DNA of 64,000 nt, taken from assembly GCF_003096835.1 (NCBI RefSeq), contig NZ_QENZ01000005.1, positions 62,001 through 126,000 of the forward strand. The letters run 5' to 3'. Shown here one piece after another: positions 57,061-64,000 of the stretch. Source of the DNA: Balneicella halophila. Its GTDB lineage: Bacteria > Bacteroidota > Bacteroidia > Bacteroidales > Balneicellaceae. The position numbers were made by a program, and so were the translations under genes. The notes beneath the pieces are model-generated. The model was not told where the DNA came from and made no database searches. It was given only the letters and a program-made list of their open reading frames with translations. Within the stretch, counting starts at the first letter, position 1; each line of letters begins with the position of its first letter.

Positions 57061-57612
57061 TTAGATTCCTTTACGAACCTCTTCGACCTCTATTTCAAAA
57101 ACAAGCGTGGTATATCCAGGAATGTTTCCATTGCCATAATATCCATAGCCCATGTTCGATGGAACTACTATACGAGCTTTTGTGCCTTCGTGCATCTCTA
57201 GTAATGCTGGAGGCCATCCTCTTATTACACTTCCTGCAGCAACTCCTTGTCTTATGATTTGTGCATTATAGTTATCTTGTATATGGACAGTCATAGGCTC
57301 GAATTTACCGTACAATACATTTGAATCGAATACTAGTCCATCCAAAAAGTATCCTGTATAATAAACGACAACATGATCACCGGCTTCAACTTTCTTCGAT
57401 TCTGTAGTGTCTGTAGGTACATACAGTTCTTGGTAATAAATTCCTTCGTCCAAGAGGTGTTCCTTAGTTATACCATGCTCATTTAGATATCGTTTCCGAT
57501 CATTTCGCTCATCTTCTATACGTGTTTGGTATGTTTCATTATCATCGCAAGAAGCAGAGAAGAATACAATACTACTAAAAGCAAATAGGTACAAAATATA
57601 TTTACGAATCAT
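57061..57612 (-). CDS. FKBP-type peptidyl-prolyl isomerase lipoprotein
   Basis: A 183-residue lipoprotein with signal ending FFSASC and then DDNE, like Bacteroidota surface-export signals. The C-terminal ~115 residues form an FKBP domain: GDHVVVYYTGYFLDGLVFDS, VIRGWPPALLEMHEGTKARI, then GYGNGNIPGYTTLVFEIE-like ending. It should isomerise prolyl bonds during folding of envelope proteins. A helical region of ~55 residues precedes the domain. Start 4 bases after the NrnA-like stop: probable operon. Confidence 0.87.
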   Translation of the reverse strand: MIRKYILYLFAFSSIVFFSASCDDNETYQTRIEDERNDRKRYLNEHGITKEHLLDEGIYYQELYVPTDTTESKKVEAGDHVVVYYTGYFLDGLVFDSNVLYGKFEPMTVHIQDNYNAQIIRQGVAAGSVIRGWPPALLEMHEGTKARIVVPSNMGYGYYGNGNIPGYTTLVFEIEVEEVRKGI

Positions 57613-57616
57613 GGTT

Positions 57617-58594
57617 TTAAATTATGTTTTTACTATATAAATCAGTAGCTTCTTGAAGTGTTCCATAAAAACGTCCTCCGGAAGCATTTTGATGACCACC
57701 ACCATTAAAATGGTTGCGCGCCAGCAAATTTACATCAAATTCTACTCTTGAGCGAAGAGATATCTTAATATAATCATCTTTTTCAATAAAAATAGCAGAA
57801 ATATATACATCTTTAATTGTCAAAGGGTAGTTTACAAAATCTTCAGTGTCGTTGTATTTAGCATTCAATGAAGAGATTTCTTGTTCAGTAAGTGTGATAT
57901 AAGCTGCATGATTACCAACTCTTTTCATTTTTTCATTTAATACAAATCCTAGAAGTCGTAACCGGTTTTCTGTATTGCTATAATATATTTGCTGAGTAAC
58001 CTGTTCCTTATCAATTCCCAATATGATGAGTTCAGAAGTGATGCGAAATAACTGAGCCATACCTTTCCCATAGCGAAAATTGCCAGTATCAGTTATGATT
58101 CCGGTATATAAACATGTGCCCATTGTTTTAGATATGTGAGCATTTAATGCTACAAATATTTCATACAAGACACAGCAAGTTGCTGCGCTTTCTACTTCAG
58201 ATATAGCTATTGCTACCTCTAAGTTAGGCGAAGGATGATGATCAATAAACACTCGTTTTTCTGTAGGCGCTGTTAGGTAATCTGACACAGAGCCATTTCT
58301 TCCGTCACTGCTATGGTCTACGAATACAACGGTATCAAACTCTTGAAGTTGTTTTTGGTGTGATTGTAAAGTCTCGTCAAAAATAAAAATATGTTCGCTA
58401 TGTGGCATCCATAACAGATTCTCGTTGATAGGAGTAGGGCTAATGACTGTAGCTGAAGTTCCCGAATCATTAGCATACTCATAAAGAGCTAAAGCCGAAC
58501 CCATAGCATCTCCATCAGGATTTTGGTGCATGACTACAGCTAGACGAGTAGACTCTTCAATCAGTTTTTTTAATCTTTTTATCATAGCTGTCAT
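57617..58594 (-). CDS. DHH/DHHA1 phosphoesterase, NrnA-like
   Basis: A 325-residue DHH-family phosphoesterase, similar to NrnA (oligoribonuclease and 3'-phosphoadenosine-5'-phosphate phosphatase). Motifs: MHQNPDGDAMGSAL, VFVDHSSDGR, the namesake FIDHHPSPN, ITDTGNFRY, and the DHHA1 ending GGGHQNASGGRF. It would degrade short RNA fragments and perhaps pAp, a by-product of sulfur assimilation. Cytosolic. Start at 58594 or at the fourth codon (Met). An exact TATCTTTG element lies just upstream at 58612-58605 on this strand. Confidence 0.87.
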   Translation of the reverse strand: MTAMIKRLKKLIEESTRLAVVMHQNPDGDAMGSALALYEYANDSGTSATVISPTPINENLLWMPHSEHIFIFDETLQSHQKQLQEFDTVVFVDHSSDGRNGSVSDYLTAPTEKRVFIDHHPSPNLEVAIAISEVESAATCCVLYEIFVALNAHISKTMGTCLYTGIITDTGNFRYGKGMAQLFRITSELIILGIDKEQVTQQIYYSNTENRLRLLGFVLNEKMKRVGNHAAYITLTEQEISSLNAKYNDTEDFVNYPLTIKDVYISAIFIEKDDYIKISLRSRVEFDVNLLARNHFNGGGHQNASGGRFYGTLQEATDLYSKNII

Positions 58595-58682
58595 TATTTT
58601 CAGTCAAAGATAAGAAAACCTTATATATTCCACATTTTTTCCTATTTTTATGCTGAAATAATCAAAAGATACTATATATAAT

Positions 58683-59105
58683 ATGAGAACAAACAGAACT
58701 TTTACAATGATTAAGCCTGATGCAGTAAAAAATGGCTACACAGGAGAGATTTTAGACAAAATTATTAAAGCTGGCTACAAAGTTATTGCATTGAAATATA
58801 CAAAGCTGACTAAACAAGAAGCTGAAGGTTTCTATGCAGTCCATTCTGATAAGCCTTTCTTTGAAGAACTAACCAATTTTATGAGTTCAGGACCTATTTA
58901 TGCTGCTATTTTAGAAAAAGAAGATGCTATCAAGAGTTTTCGAGCATTCATAGGTGCTACCAATCCTGTGGATGCAGCTGAAGGCAGTATTCGTAAGTTG
59001 TACGCTACTTCCTTAGGGGAAAATGCTATTCACGGGTCTGATAGTGATGAAAATGCACTTATTGAGGGTAGTTATTTCTTTTCAAAATTAGAAGAAGTAG
59101 AATAG
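58683..59105 (+). CDS. ndk: Nucleoside diphosphate kinase
   Basis: NDK (140 residues) transfers the gamma-phosphate between nucleoside triphosphates and diphosphates through a phospho-His. The beginning [20 protein letters not shown] and the active-site loop [12 protein letters not shown] (catalytic His) are diagnostic. It lacks a signal peptide and has normal length. Divergent from the NrnA-like gene and convergent with the UreH/NicO-like gene. Confidence 0.95.
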   Translation: MRTNRTFTMIKPDAVKNGYTGEILDKIIKAGYKVIALKYTKLTKQEAEGFYAVHSDKPFFEELTNFMSSGPIYAAILEKEDAIKSFRAFIGATNPVDAAEGSIRKLYATSLGENAIHGSDSDENALIEGSYFFSKLEEVE

Positions 59106-59121
59106 CTTGGTAGTTATTATA

Positions 59122-59760
59122 TTAATGATGGTGTCCTAATGCATCATGTGTTCCGCTGAGAAAAAAGATGACAATAAGGACACCTAATGCAATTGATACA
59201 ATTCCACTCCATTTGCAGATTTTCTGGTATAATTGCTCTTTGCTAGTGATTCTTGTTGGGATAAAGCAAAGCAGATAGGTAAATAGTACAACTGAGGCAA
59301 TACTTCCGAAAGCAAAACCACCAAAATAACTAAAGAAGTCGGTATCATTCATTGAAATAGTGGGGGCTAAAGAATAAATGTGTGAAAAGCCTGCAAAACC
59401 ATGTACAACTCCGGTTCCGATACTAATGCGTGAGAGATGTTTGTGGGTTTTGGGTGATGGTTTTAGTTTTATTCGTCCGCTTTTTACGACTACCCATATT
59501 CCAATAAGAATGAGTAGAATCCCTATATACAATAATGAGTAATGTGAAAAAGCATCAATGTTTATCAGCGATTTGAAGTAGTAAAGAAGAATTCCAAGTA
59601 GCAATAAGCCAATTAAATGACCAAATCCCCAAAGTAATCCTACTCGCCAACTTTTTTTGCTGTCCATTAGACTCAAAGGAATGAGAGCAGCTAAATGATC
59701 TGGTGAAGTAAATATATGGATAGAACCGATATAAAGTCCTGTGAATAGTAATTCTAACAT
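59122..59760 (-). CDS. UreH/NicO-like membrane protein
   Basis: A 212-residue inner-membrane protein with about six hydrophobic helices. GSIHIFTSPDHLAAL near the start and GLLWGFGHLIGL after it resemble the NicO/UreH family of nickel/cobalt transporters, whose hallmark is HAxDxDH. Here the first acidic residue of that motif is replaced (HIFTSPDH), so metal specificity is doubtful. The C-terminus ends GHHH, compatible with metal binding. No urease or other nickel enzyme gene is near. Sulfite-exporter-like relatives are the alternative. Confidence 0.65.
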   Translation of the reverse strand: MLELLFTGLYIGSIHIFTSPDHLAALIPLSLMDSKKSWRVGLLWGFGHLIGLLLLGILLYYFKSLINIDAFSHYSLLYIGILLILIGIWVVVKSGRIKLKPSPKTHKHLSRISIGTGVVHGFAGFSHIYSLAPTISMNDTDFFSYFGGFAFGSIASVVLFTYLLCFIPTRITSKEQLYQKICKWSGIVSIALGVLIVIFFLSGTHDALGHHH

Positions 59761-59920
59761 GATGCAAAAATAGCTAAAAAGAATGAATGTTTTTTTTCGT
59801 AACGCAATATATTGAATATTTATAGCGACATATTTATTCTTTTAATTTTAGTGTCGAAAAGCAAAAACTGCTTATATTGTAGATGAAAATTATCAAAAAG
59901 GTGATTATTAGAAAGATTAT

Positions 59921-60934
59921 ATGCGAAAGATTGAGATAGAAGGCAGTAAAATTTATGTAGGTGAATCCTATCAGAATATAACCAAATATCTGCCAGATGC
60001 ACAAATAATTATGATTTCGGATATGAATGTTTATACTCATTATAAGCATTTTATAGACAAATACGATAATATTATTATCCCCACAGGAGAGAAATCCAAA
60101 AACTGGAGCACTGTGGCCTTAATTGTAGAAGAACTACTTAAACTAAAGGCAGATCGAAATACTTTTCTTGTGGGAATGGGGGGTGGAGTTGTAACCGACA
60201 TTACAGGTTTTGTTGCTTCTGTATTTATGAGAGGTGTACGCTTTGGATTTATTGCAAGTTCTTTATTAGCTCAAGTTGATGCGAGTTTGGGAGGTAAAAA
60301 TGGAATCAATTTCCATACATTTAAGAATATGATAGGTGTTTTCAATACTCCTGAATTTGTTATATGTGATGCTGAATTACTTAAAACTTTGCCAAAACGA
60401 GAGGTGCAGAGCGGTTTTGGTGAGATAATAAAGCATGCACTTATCAAGGATCATGAATTGTTTGTTTACTTAAAAGAAAATTATAAACTTCTCTTAGAAT
60501 TAGAAAATAGGACTTTAGAATTTGTAATTTGGAAGGCTATTGGTATAAAAGCACTTGTCGTTTCAAATGATTGGCTGGAAAAAGGAGAACGTAAGCAACT
60601 CAATTTTGGTCATACATTAGGACATGCCATTGAGAACAATAGCGACTACACACATGGTGAAGCTGTTGCAGTTGGAATGTATTGGGCAAGTAAATGGTCT
60701 GTAGAAAAAGGCATTCTTTCAGAAACGGATTTTGCAGAAGTACAACACATTTTGAAACTTTATCGATTGCCAATAAATTTCTCTTTAGATAAATATATTT
60801 TAACATCTTATCTTTTGAAGGATAAGAAAAAGCATGGAAGTGCTATAGATTTTGTATTTTTGAAAGAAATAGGAGCAGCTCAAGTAATGAGCGTACCTAT
60901 GGAGGAATTAGTCAGAGCGATAGAACGTTTATAG
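59921..60934 (+). CDS. aroB: 3-dehydroquinate synthase
   Basis: AroB (337 residues) closes the ring of DAHP in the second shikimate step, using NAD and a divalent metal. Family motifs: MGGGVVTDITGFVASVFMRG, SLLAQVDASLGGKNGIN, the metal ligand region GEIIKHALIKD, and NFGHTLGHAIEN, which holds further metal-binding His. Length is close to the usual ~350. aroC follows 3 bases later; both enzymes serve aromatic amino acid and folate synthesis. Confidence 0.94.
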   Translation: MRKIEIEGSKIYVGESYQNITKYLPDAQIIMISDMNVYTHYKHFIDKYDNIIIPTGEKSKNWSTVALIVEELLKLKADRNTFLVGMGGGVVTDITGFVASVFMRGVRFGFIASSLLAQVDASLGGKNGINFHTFKNMIGVFNTPEFVICDAELLKTLPKREVQSGFGEIIKHALIKDHELFVYLKENYKLLLELENRTLEFVIWKAIGIKALVVSNDWLEKGERKQLNFGHTLGHAIENNSDYTHGEAVAVGMYWASKWSVEKGILSETDFAEVQHILKLYRLPINFSLDKYILTSYLLKDKKKHGSAIDFVFLKEIGAAQVMSVPMEELVRAIERL

Positions 60935-60937
60935 ATT

Positions 60938-61930
60938 ATGAATCATTGGGGACGAATATTTTCAGTAAGTATTTTTGGCGAATCGCACGGTGCTGGGGTT
61001 GGTGTAACCATTTCGGGTTGCCCAGCGGGTATCTCTTTGAAATTAAAAGATTTCGAAGCAGACTTGTCACGTAGAAAATCAGGTGCTAAAGGTACTACAC
61101 CAAGAATTGAAAGTGACAAGCCTCAGTTACTATCTGGTGTTTTTGAAGATAAGACGACTGGAGCCCCACTGACTGTCTGGTTTGAAAATAGGGATTCAAA
61201 ATCCAAGGATTATGCTACAGTAATTAAGCAACCTAGACCGGGACATGCAGACTTTGTTGCGAAACAAAAATTTGCAGGATTTAACGATTACCGTGGTGGC
61301 GGACACTTTTCAGGCAGACTCACTTTAGCTTTAGTTGTCGCAGGCGTGATTGCCAAAAAAATTGTGAGTGAAGTTGAAATAGATGCATTTATTGAATCAA
61401 TTAAGGGAAGGACTGATTTTGATGAAATTATAGAGGAAGCTTTGGCTAAACAAGACTCGGTAGGTGGGCTGGTGCGCTGCGAGGCAAAGAATATACCTGT
61501 AGGTTGGGGTGAACCATTTTATGATAGTATAGAATCTGTGATCTCACATTTAGCATTTGCAATACCTGCCATAAAAGGCATTGAATTTGGCAATGGTTTT
61601 AGTTGTACAGAACTATGGGGAAGTGAACATAATGATTTGATAATAAATGAGAAAGGGGAGACGGAAACCAATAATTCAGGAGGTGTTTCAGGAGGAATCA
61701 CGAATGCGAATACGCTAACTTTCAAAGTCGCGGTAAAACCGACTTCAAGTATCGGTAAGGAGCAAAATACGATGAATTTTGAAGAAGGCAGAATTAAACC
61801 ACTGATAATAAAGGGGCGCCATGATGCTTGTATTGCATTGCGAGTGCCTGTAGTTTTAGAAGCAATTACAGCTATGGCATTAGCAGATTTTAAATTGATA
61901 CGAAAAACACAAACACAACCTAATAAATGA
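60938..61930 (+). CDS. aroC: Chorismate synthase
   Basis: AroC (330 residues) makes chorismate from EPSP using reduced FMN. Motifs: FGESHGAGVGVTISGCPAGI, SRRKSGAKGTTPR, then RPGHADFVAKQKFAGFNDYR and NNSGGVSGGITNA, and RHDACIALRVPVVLEAITAM near the end. It is ~20-30 residues shorter than typical, mainly at the C-terminus, but conserved cores are intact. Its stop overlaps the next ORF by 4 bases (ATGA). Confidence 0.95.
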   Translation: MNHWGRIFSVSIFGESHGAGVGVTISGCPAGISLKLKDFEADLSRRKSGAKGTTPRIESDKPQLLSGVFEDKTTGAPLTVWFENRDSKSKDYATVIKQPRPGHADFVAKQKFAGFNDYRGGGHFSGRLTLALVVAGVIAKKIVSEVEIDAFIESIKGRTDFDEIIEEALAKQDSVGGLVRCEAKNIPVGWGEPFYDSIESVISHLAFAIPAIKGIEFGNGFSCTELWGSEHNDLIINEKGETETNNSGGVSGGITNANTLTFKVAVKPTSSIGKEQNTMNFEEGRIKPLIIKGRHDACIALRVPVVLEAITAMALADFKLIRKTQTQPNK

Positions 61931-62124
61931 AACTAATGAAAAAAAAATTATATAGAAATGCAATTATTCTTTTTGTTGTAGTCTGGTTTATATTGGCTTC
62001 TGTATTGGTATATATTGTAGGTATTCCTTTCTCCTTTGCACTTGCCTTTAAGATAATGATTGGTTGTGCTATGATTGCGATGTCATACTACTATGTAGTG
62101 AGCCGGAACCATGATTTAGATTAA
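61927..62124 (+). CDS. Small two-helix membrane protein
   Basis: A 65-residue protein with two membrane helices (about 11-31 and 36-57), a basic N-terminus and the tail RNHDLD. It overlaps the aroC stop in ATGA, which supports real, coupled translation; an alternative ATG lies 9 bases later. I know no family for it. A link to the shikimate enzymes is not suggested by its sequence. Confidence 0.55.
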   Translation: MKLMKKKLYRNAIILFVVVWFILASVLVYIVGIPFSFALAFKIMIGCAMIAMSYYYVVSRNHDLD

Positions 62125-62128
62125 AAAA

Positions 62129-63379
62129 CTACCCTTTTATAAAAGTTGTTTTTGTTAATTCTTCTCGCAGATAGTGGAGTAATACTTCGGGATTTGAGTA
62201 TTGCCTTTTCCCTACGCTTGGCAGACATGCAATAGCATGAAAAATGCCTACTTTCTGCAAAAAATGAGTGTGCGTAAAGTTCAGATACTTTATGATTTGA
62301 AAAATAGAAAAACTTTCAAAAAACTTTTTTGAAAACATCGCTTTTGATGCACAATTTGCATTTATCTGTTCTAGTTCTTTAAAGAAATCATTGGCAACAA
62401 GCCAACTTTTTATTAAGCCCCCTAAGTCATTATAAATAATGTCTTCATAGGCTTCTTTTGTTATTTTGTAAAATGATGTGTGTTTATTAAAAAATACTTT
62501 AAGTTCTTCGAAGGCTTTGAAACTATGGGTTTGAAGTTCCATATTATTACTAATTAATTCTTGTATTGCTTTACCAGTACCAAAAGGAACACGATTAGAT
62601 ATTCGTGAAGAAGGATAAACACATGTAGAATTTAACTCAGAACATCTTCCTAATTGTAACATCTTTTGAATGAAATAAAAATCTTCACCAGCTTGTCGTC
62701 GGTTCATGCCATTTTGTTTACAATAGGCTGTTGCTTTTACTGCAAAAGCAGAACCAATAGTGTGAAATGCATTTGGGTGACCTACATATCTGTATGCTAG
62801 CGTCATATACCGTAAATACAATTCGTACTGAATGATTGCTAGTTGTTGCTCTTCAGACAGATTTTCTAGTTGATGCTGGTAGTTTATGATTAGGGTGTTT
62901 GTTTTAGTAAAGGTTTTAAAATGGCGATAAATTTCCGACAAATAATTGTTTTCACAAAGAGTATCAGCATCTAAACTTACAATGATGCCGTCTTTTTGAT
63001 GATGAGCATATTGATTAATTGCTTCGTCCATGCCTAATTTTCTTGCTTCACCTACACCTGATGTGTTTTTTGGAAATTCAACCACAATAATTTCCAAAGT
63101 GCGCAAGCTGGTTTCGTACTTCTTTTTCCAGTTAACGAGTTCATGTAGAGTTTTTTTATTTTGAACTTTCACTGTATCAGGACTGTTGCTACTTTGATTT
63201 ATAACAACAATAGTGAGCAAATATTCATCATAAGATGTGTTGTTCCAAAGTGACGAAAGTGTATCTAAAATATGAGGTTCATCATAACAAGGAATCACTA
63301 CGATTATAGGAGCATAGTTAGAAATTGTGAGTCTTGGCTTAAAGTGTTGCCTGTTTAAATAGTCATTAAAAACTCTCAT
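62129..63379 (-). CDS. Glycosyltransferase family 2 protein
   Basis: A 416-residue GT-A glycosyltransferase, family 2. The start of the fold is IVVIPCYDEPHILDTL (about 26-41), and the metal-binding DxD is in IIVSLDADTLCENNYL. RRQAGEDFYFIQKMLQLG contains an acidic GED-type catalytic region. It has no clear membrane helix, so it probably works at the inner face, on a glycolipid or glycoprotein acceptor. No other glycan genes are in the window, and its 3' end is only 4 bases from the small convergent gene. Confidence 0.82.
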   Translation of the reverse strand: MRVFNDYLNRQHFKPRLTISNYAPIIVVIPCYDEPHILDTLSSLWNNTSYDEYLLTIVVINQSSNSPDTVKVQNKKTLHELVNWKKKYETSLRTLEIIVVEFPKNTSGVGEARKLGMDEAINQYAHHQKDGIIVSLDADTLCENNYLSEIYRHFKTFTKTNTLIINYQHQLENLSEEQQLAIIQYELYLRYMTLAYRYVGHPNAFHTIGSAFAVKATAYCKQNGMNRRQAGEDFYFIQKMLQLGRCSELNSTCVYPSSRISNRVPFGTGKAIQELISNNMELQTHSFKAFEELKVFFNKHTSFYKITKEAYEDIIYNDLGGLIKSWLVANDFFKELEQINANCASKAMFSKKFFESFSIFQIIKYLNFTHTHFLQKVGIFHAIACLPSVGKRQYSNPEVLLHYLREELTKTTFIKG

Positions 63380-63395
63380 GATTTTGTGAAAATAA

Positions 63396-63429
63396 AAAAC
63401 TCTCTACAATTAGGATTGTAAAGAGTTTT
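63396..63429 (-). terminator. Terminator after the OmpH/Skp gene
   Basis: AAAACTCTCTACAAT pairs with ATTGTAAAGAGTTTT (one mismatch) around TAGG. Read on the minus strand it is followed by TTTTTTATTTT, so it terminates transcription from 63460. Confidence 0.75.
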
Positions 63430-63459
63430 AGAATTTATGAGTAGTAGAAACTCTTAAAT

Positions 63460-64000
63460 TTATTTTTCGGTATTTCCCTCTATTGTTTCTTCTGTGCTAA
63501 CTTTCATATCATTAGAATCATCGTCAGAAACATCCCCTTTATACCCTTTATTTAATTGATTTACGAATTCTTCAGTGATGTCTAATTCAGGTTTTCCATA
63601 CAAAACATTACCACCCTTAGTTGTACGTAGGATAAGGTCGTAGCCTGCCTTCTCATTGAACAATTCAAGCTCTTTCGAAATAGTGTCTTGCAATCTTGTG
63701 ATTATAGCTTGGTATTCTTCAGAAAGTTCATTTTTCAAGGTCTGGTCTAGTTCCATTAACTCTTGGCGTTTTTTCTCAATCTGCTTTTGCTCGTTTTCGG
63801 CACGAGTTCTGCTGGCAAAACCGTTATTCTGAAGACGATATTGGAAAGATTTTACCATATCTTCAAATTTCCTGGCTTTCACATTCAAATCAGCAGTCAT
63901 ATTTTCCTGCTTTTTTGTGAATTCCTCGTTAAGATCTTTAGCAAACTGGTACTTCTCCATAAGTGTATCTACATTCACATAGGCGATATTTCCTGTGCTT
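63460..64000 (-). CDS. OmpH/Skp-family periplasmic chaperone, N-terminus beyond right edge
   Basis: The C-terminal ~180 residues of an OmpH/Skp-type chaperone that holds unfolded outer-membrane proteins. The frame is open to the window edge and reads GNIAYVNVDTLMEKYQFAKD at the boundary, the start of the mature domain in this family, so the signal peptide lies outside. A long coiled coil (about 20-110 of the visible part), rich in Lys, Glu and Gln, follows, then YDLILRTTKGGNVLYGKPEL and an acidic tail (DVSDDDSND). A Met or GTG near 63978 is not the true start. Confidence 0.88.
   Translation of the reverse strand, partial: STGNIAYVNVDTLMEKYQFAKDLNEEFTKKQENMTADLNVKARKFEDMVKSFQYRLQNNGFASRTRAENEQKQIEKKRQELMELDQTLKNELSEEYQAIITRLQDTISKELELFNEKAGYDLILRTTKGGNVLYGKPELDITEEFVNQLNKGYKGDVSDDDSNDMKVSTEETIEGNTEK

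Noticed and set aside
59834-60049. Minus-strand ORFs over the start of aroB
   Set aside because: Antisense to a well supported aroB; hydrophobic only because of AT-rich codons.
1-64000. tRNA or rRNA genes, CRISPR arrays, transposases, phage genes and defence islands
   Set aside because: I scanned the intergenic regions and the proteins and saw no convincing example; a tRNAscan/CRISPR search could confirm this.

Overview
The window is chromosomal DNA from an AT-rich member of the Bacteroidota, most likely the order Bacteroidales. Three things support this. Several genes have Bacteroidota-type promoters (TTG, 19-21 bases, TAnnTTTG) and no clear Shine-Dalgarno. There are lipoproteins with acidic residues right after the lipidated Cys (CDDD, CDDS, CDDN). 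Gene content and neighbourhoods are typical of the group: gyrA followed by a TPR protein, rsfS-ftsH-cdsA-psd-pssA, DUF3127, DUF4369/TlpA-like and clostripain-like lipoproteins. I cannot name the genus. The region is almost entirely housekeeping: I see no rRNA or tRNA genes, CRISPR arrays, insertion sequences, prophage or defence loci.

Layout. 1-5.1 kb (mostly minus): uvrA (runs off the left edge), a lytic transglycosylase, an acyl-CoA ligase, a DMT exporter and folE. 5.2-10.5 kb (plus): fabI, gyrA with a TPR protein, and a small lipoprotein gene with a poly-T frameshift. 10.6-22.3 kb (minus): a baeRF-like protein; a six-gene run GNAT / ornithine-alanine racemase / cysH / SDR / aminopeptidase P / rhodanese; a cytosolic GH13 amylase; two tandem metallophosphoesterases, one split by indels; and an SDR. 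22.4-33.2 kb (mostly plus): prfB with its programmed +1 frameshift, a persulfide dioxygenase-rhodanese fusion, a methyltransferase, a Usp protein, a PhnP-like hydrolase, a TPR protein, rarA, a tetrapyrrole-methylase-type protein and a C11 peptidase lipoprotein. 33.2-38 kb (minus): rsfS-ftsH-cdsA-psd-pssA, covering the phosphatidylethanolamine branch plus a membrane protease fused to a DUF2007-like domain. 38.2-52.7 kb (mostly plus): SIMPL protein, biotin ligase, mnmA, an EEP-family lipoprotein and a decayed pentapeptide-repeat gene (both minus), DUF3127 with aat, a TlpA-like lipoprotein, lpxH-rmuC, dnaE-trxA and a DUF4010 membrane protein. 52.7-64 kb: a DMT exporter, a split 5'-nucleotidase with dGTPase, an FKBP lipoprotein, an NrnA-like phosphoesterase, ndk, a UreH/NicO-like membrane protein, aroB-aroC, a GT2 glycosyltransferase and an OmpH/Skp chaperone cut by the right edge.

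How the genes fit together. Several neighbourhoods are coherent: nucleotide salvage (split nucleotidase, dGTPase), the shikimate pathway (aroB-aroC), phospholipid synthesis with membrane quality control, and DNA replication/repair (gyrA, dnaE, rarA, rmuC, uvrA). I did not find a convincing new multi-gene system. The observations most worth following up are single-gene oddities: three loci disrupted at T6-T8 homopolymers, an FtsH-DUF2007 fusion, an SSB-like acidic tail on a DUF3127 protein, an SDR lacking its catalytic Lys, a thioredoxin-fold lipoprotein without cysteines, and an unexplained structured intergenic region near 56.9 kb.
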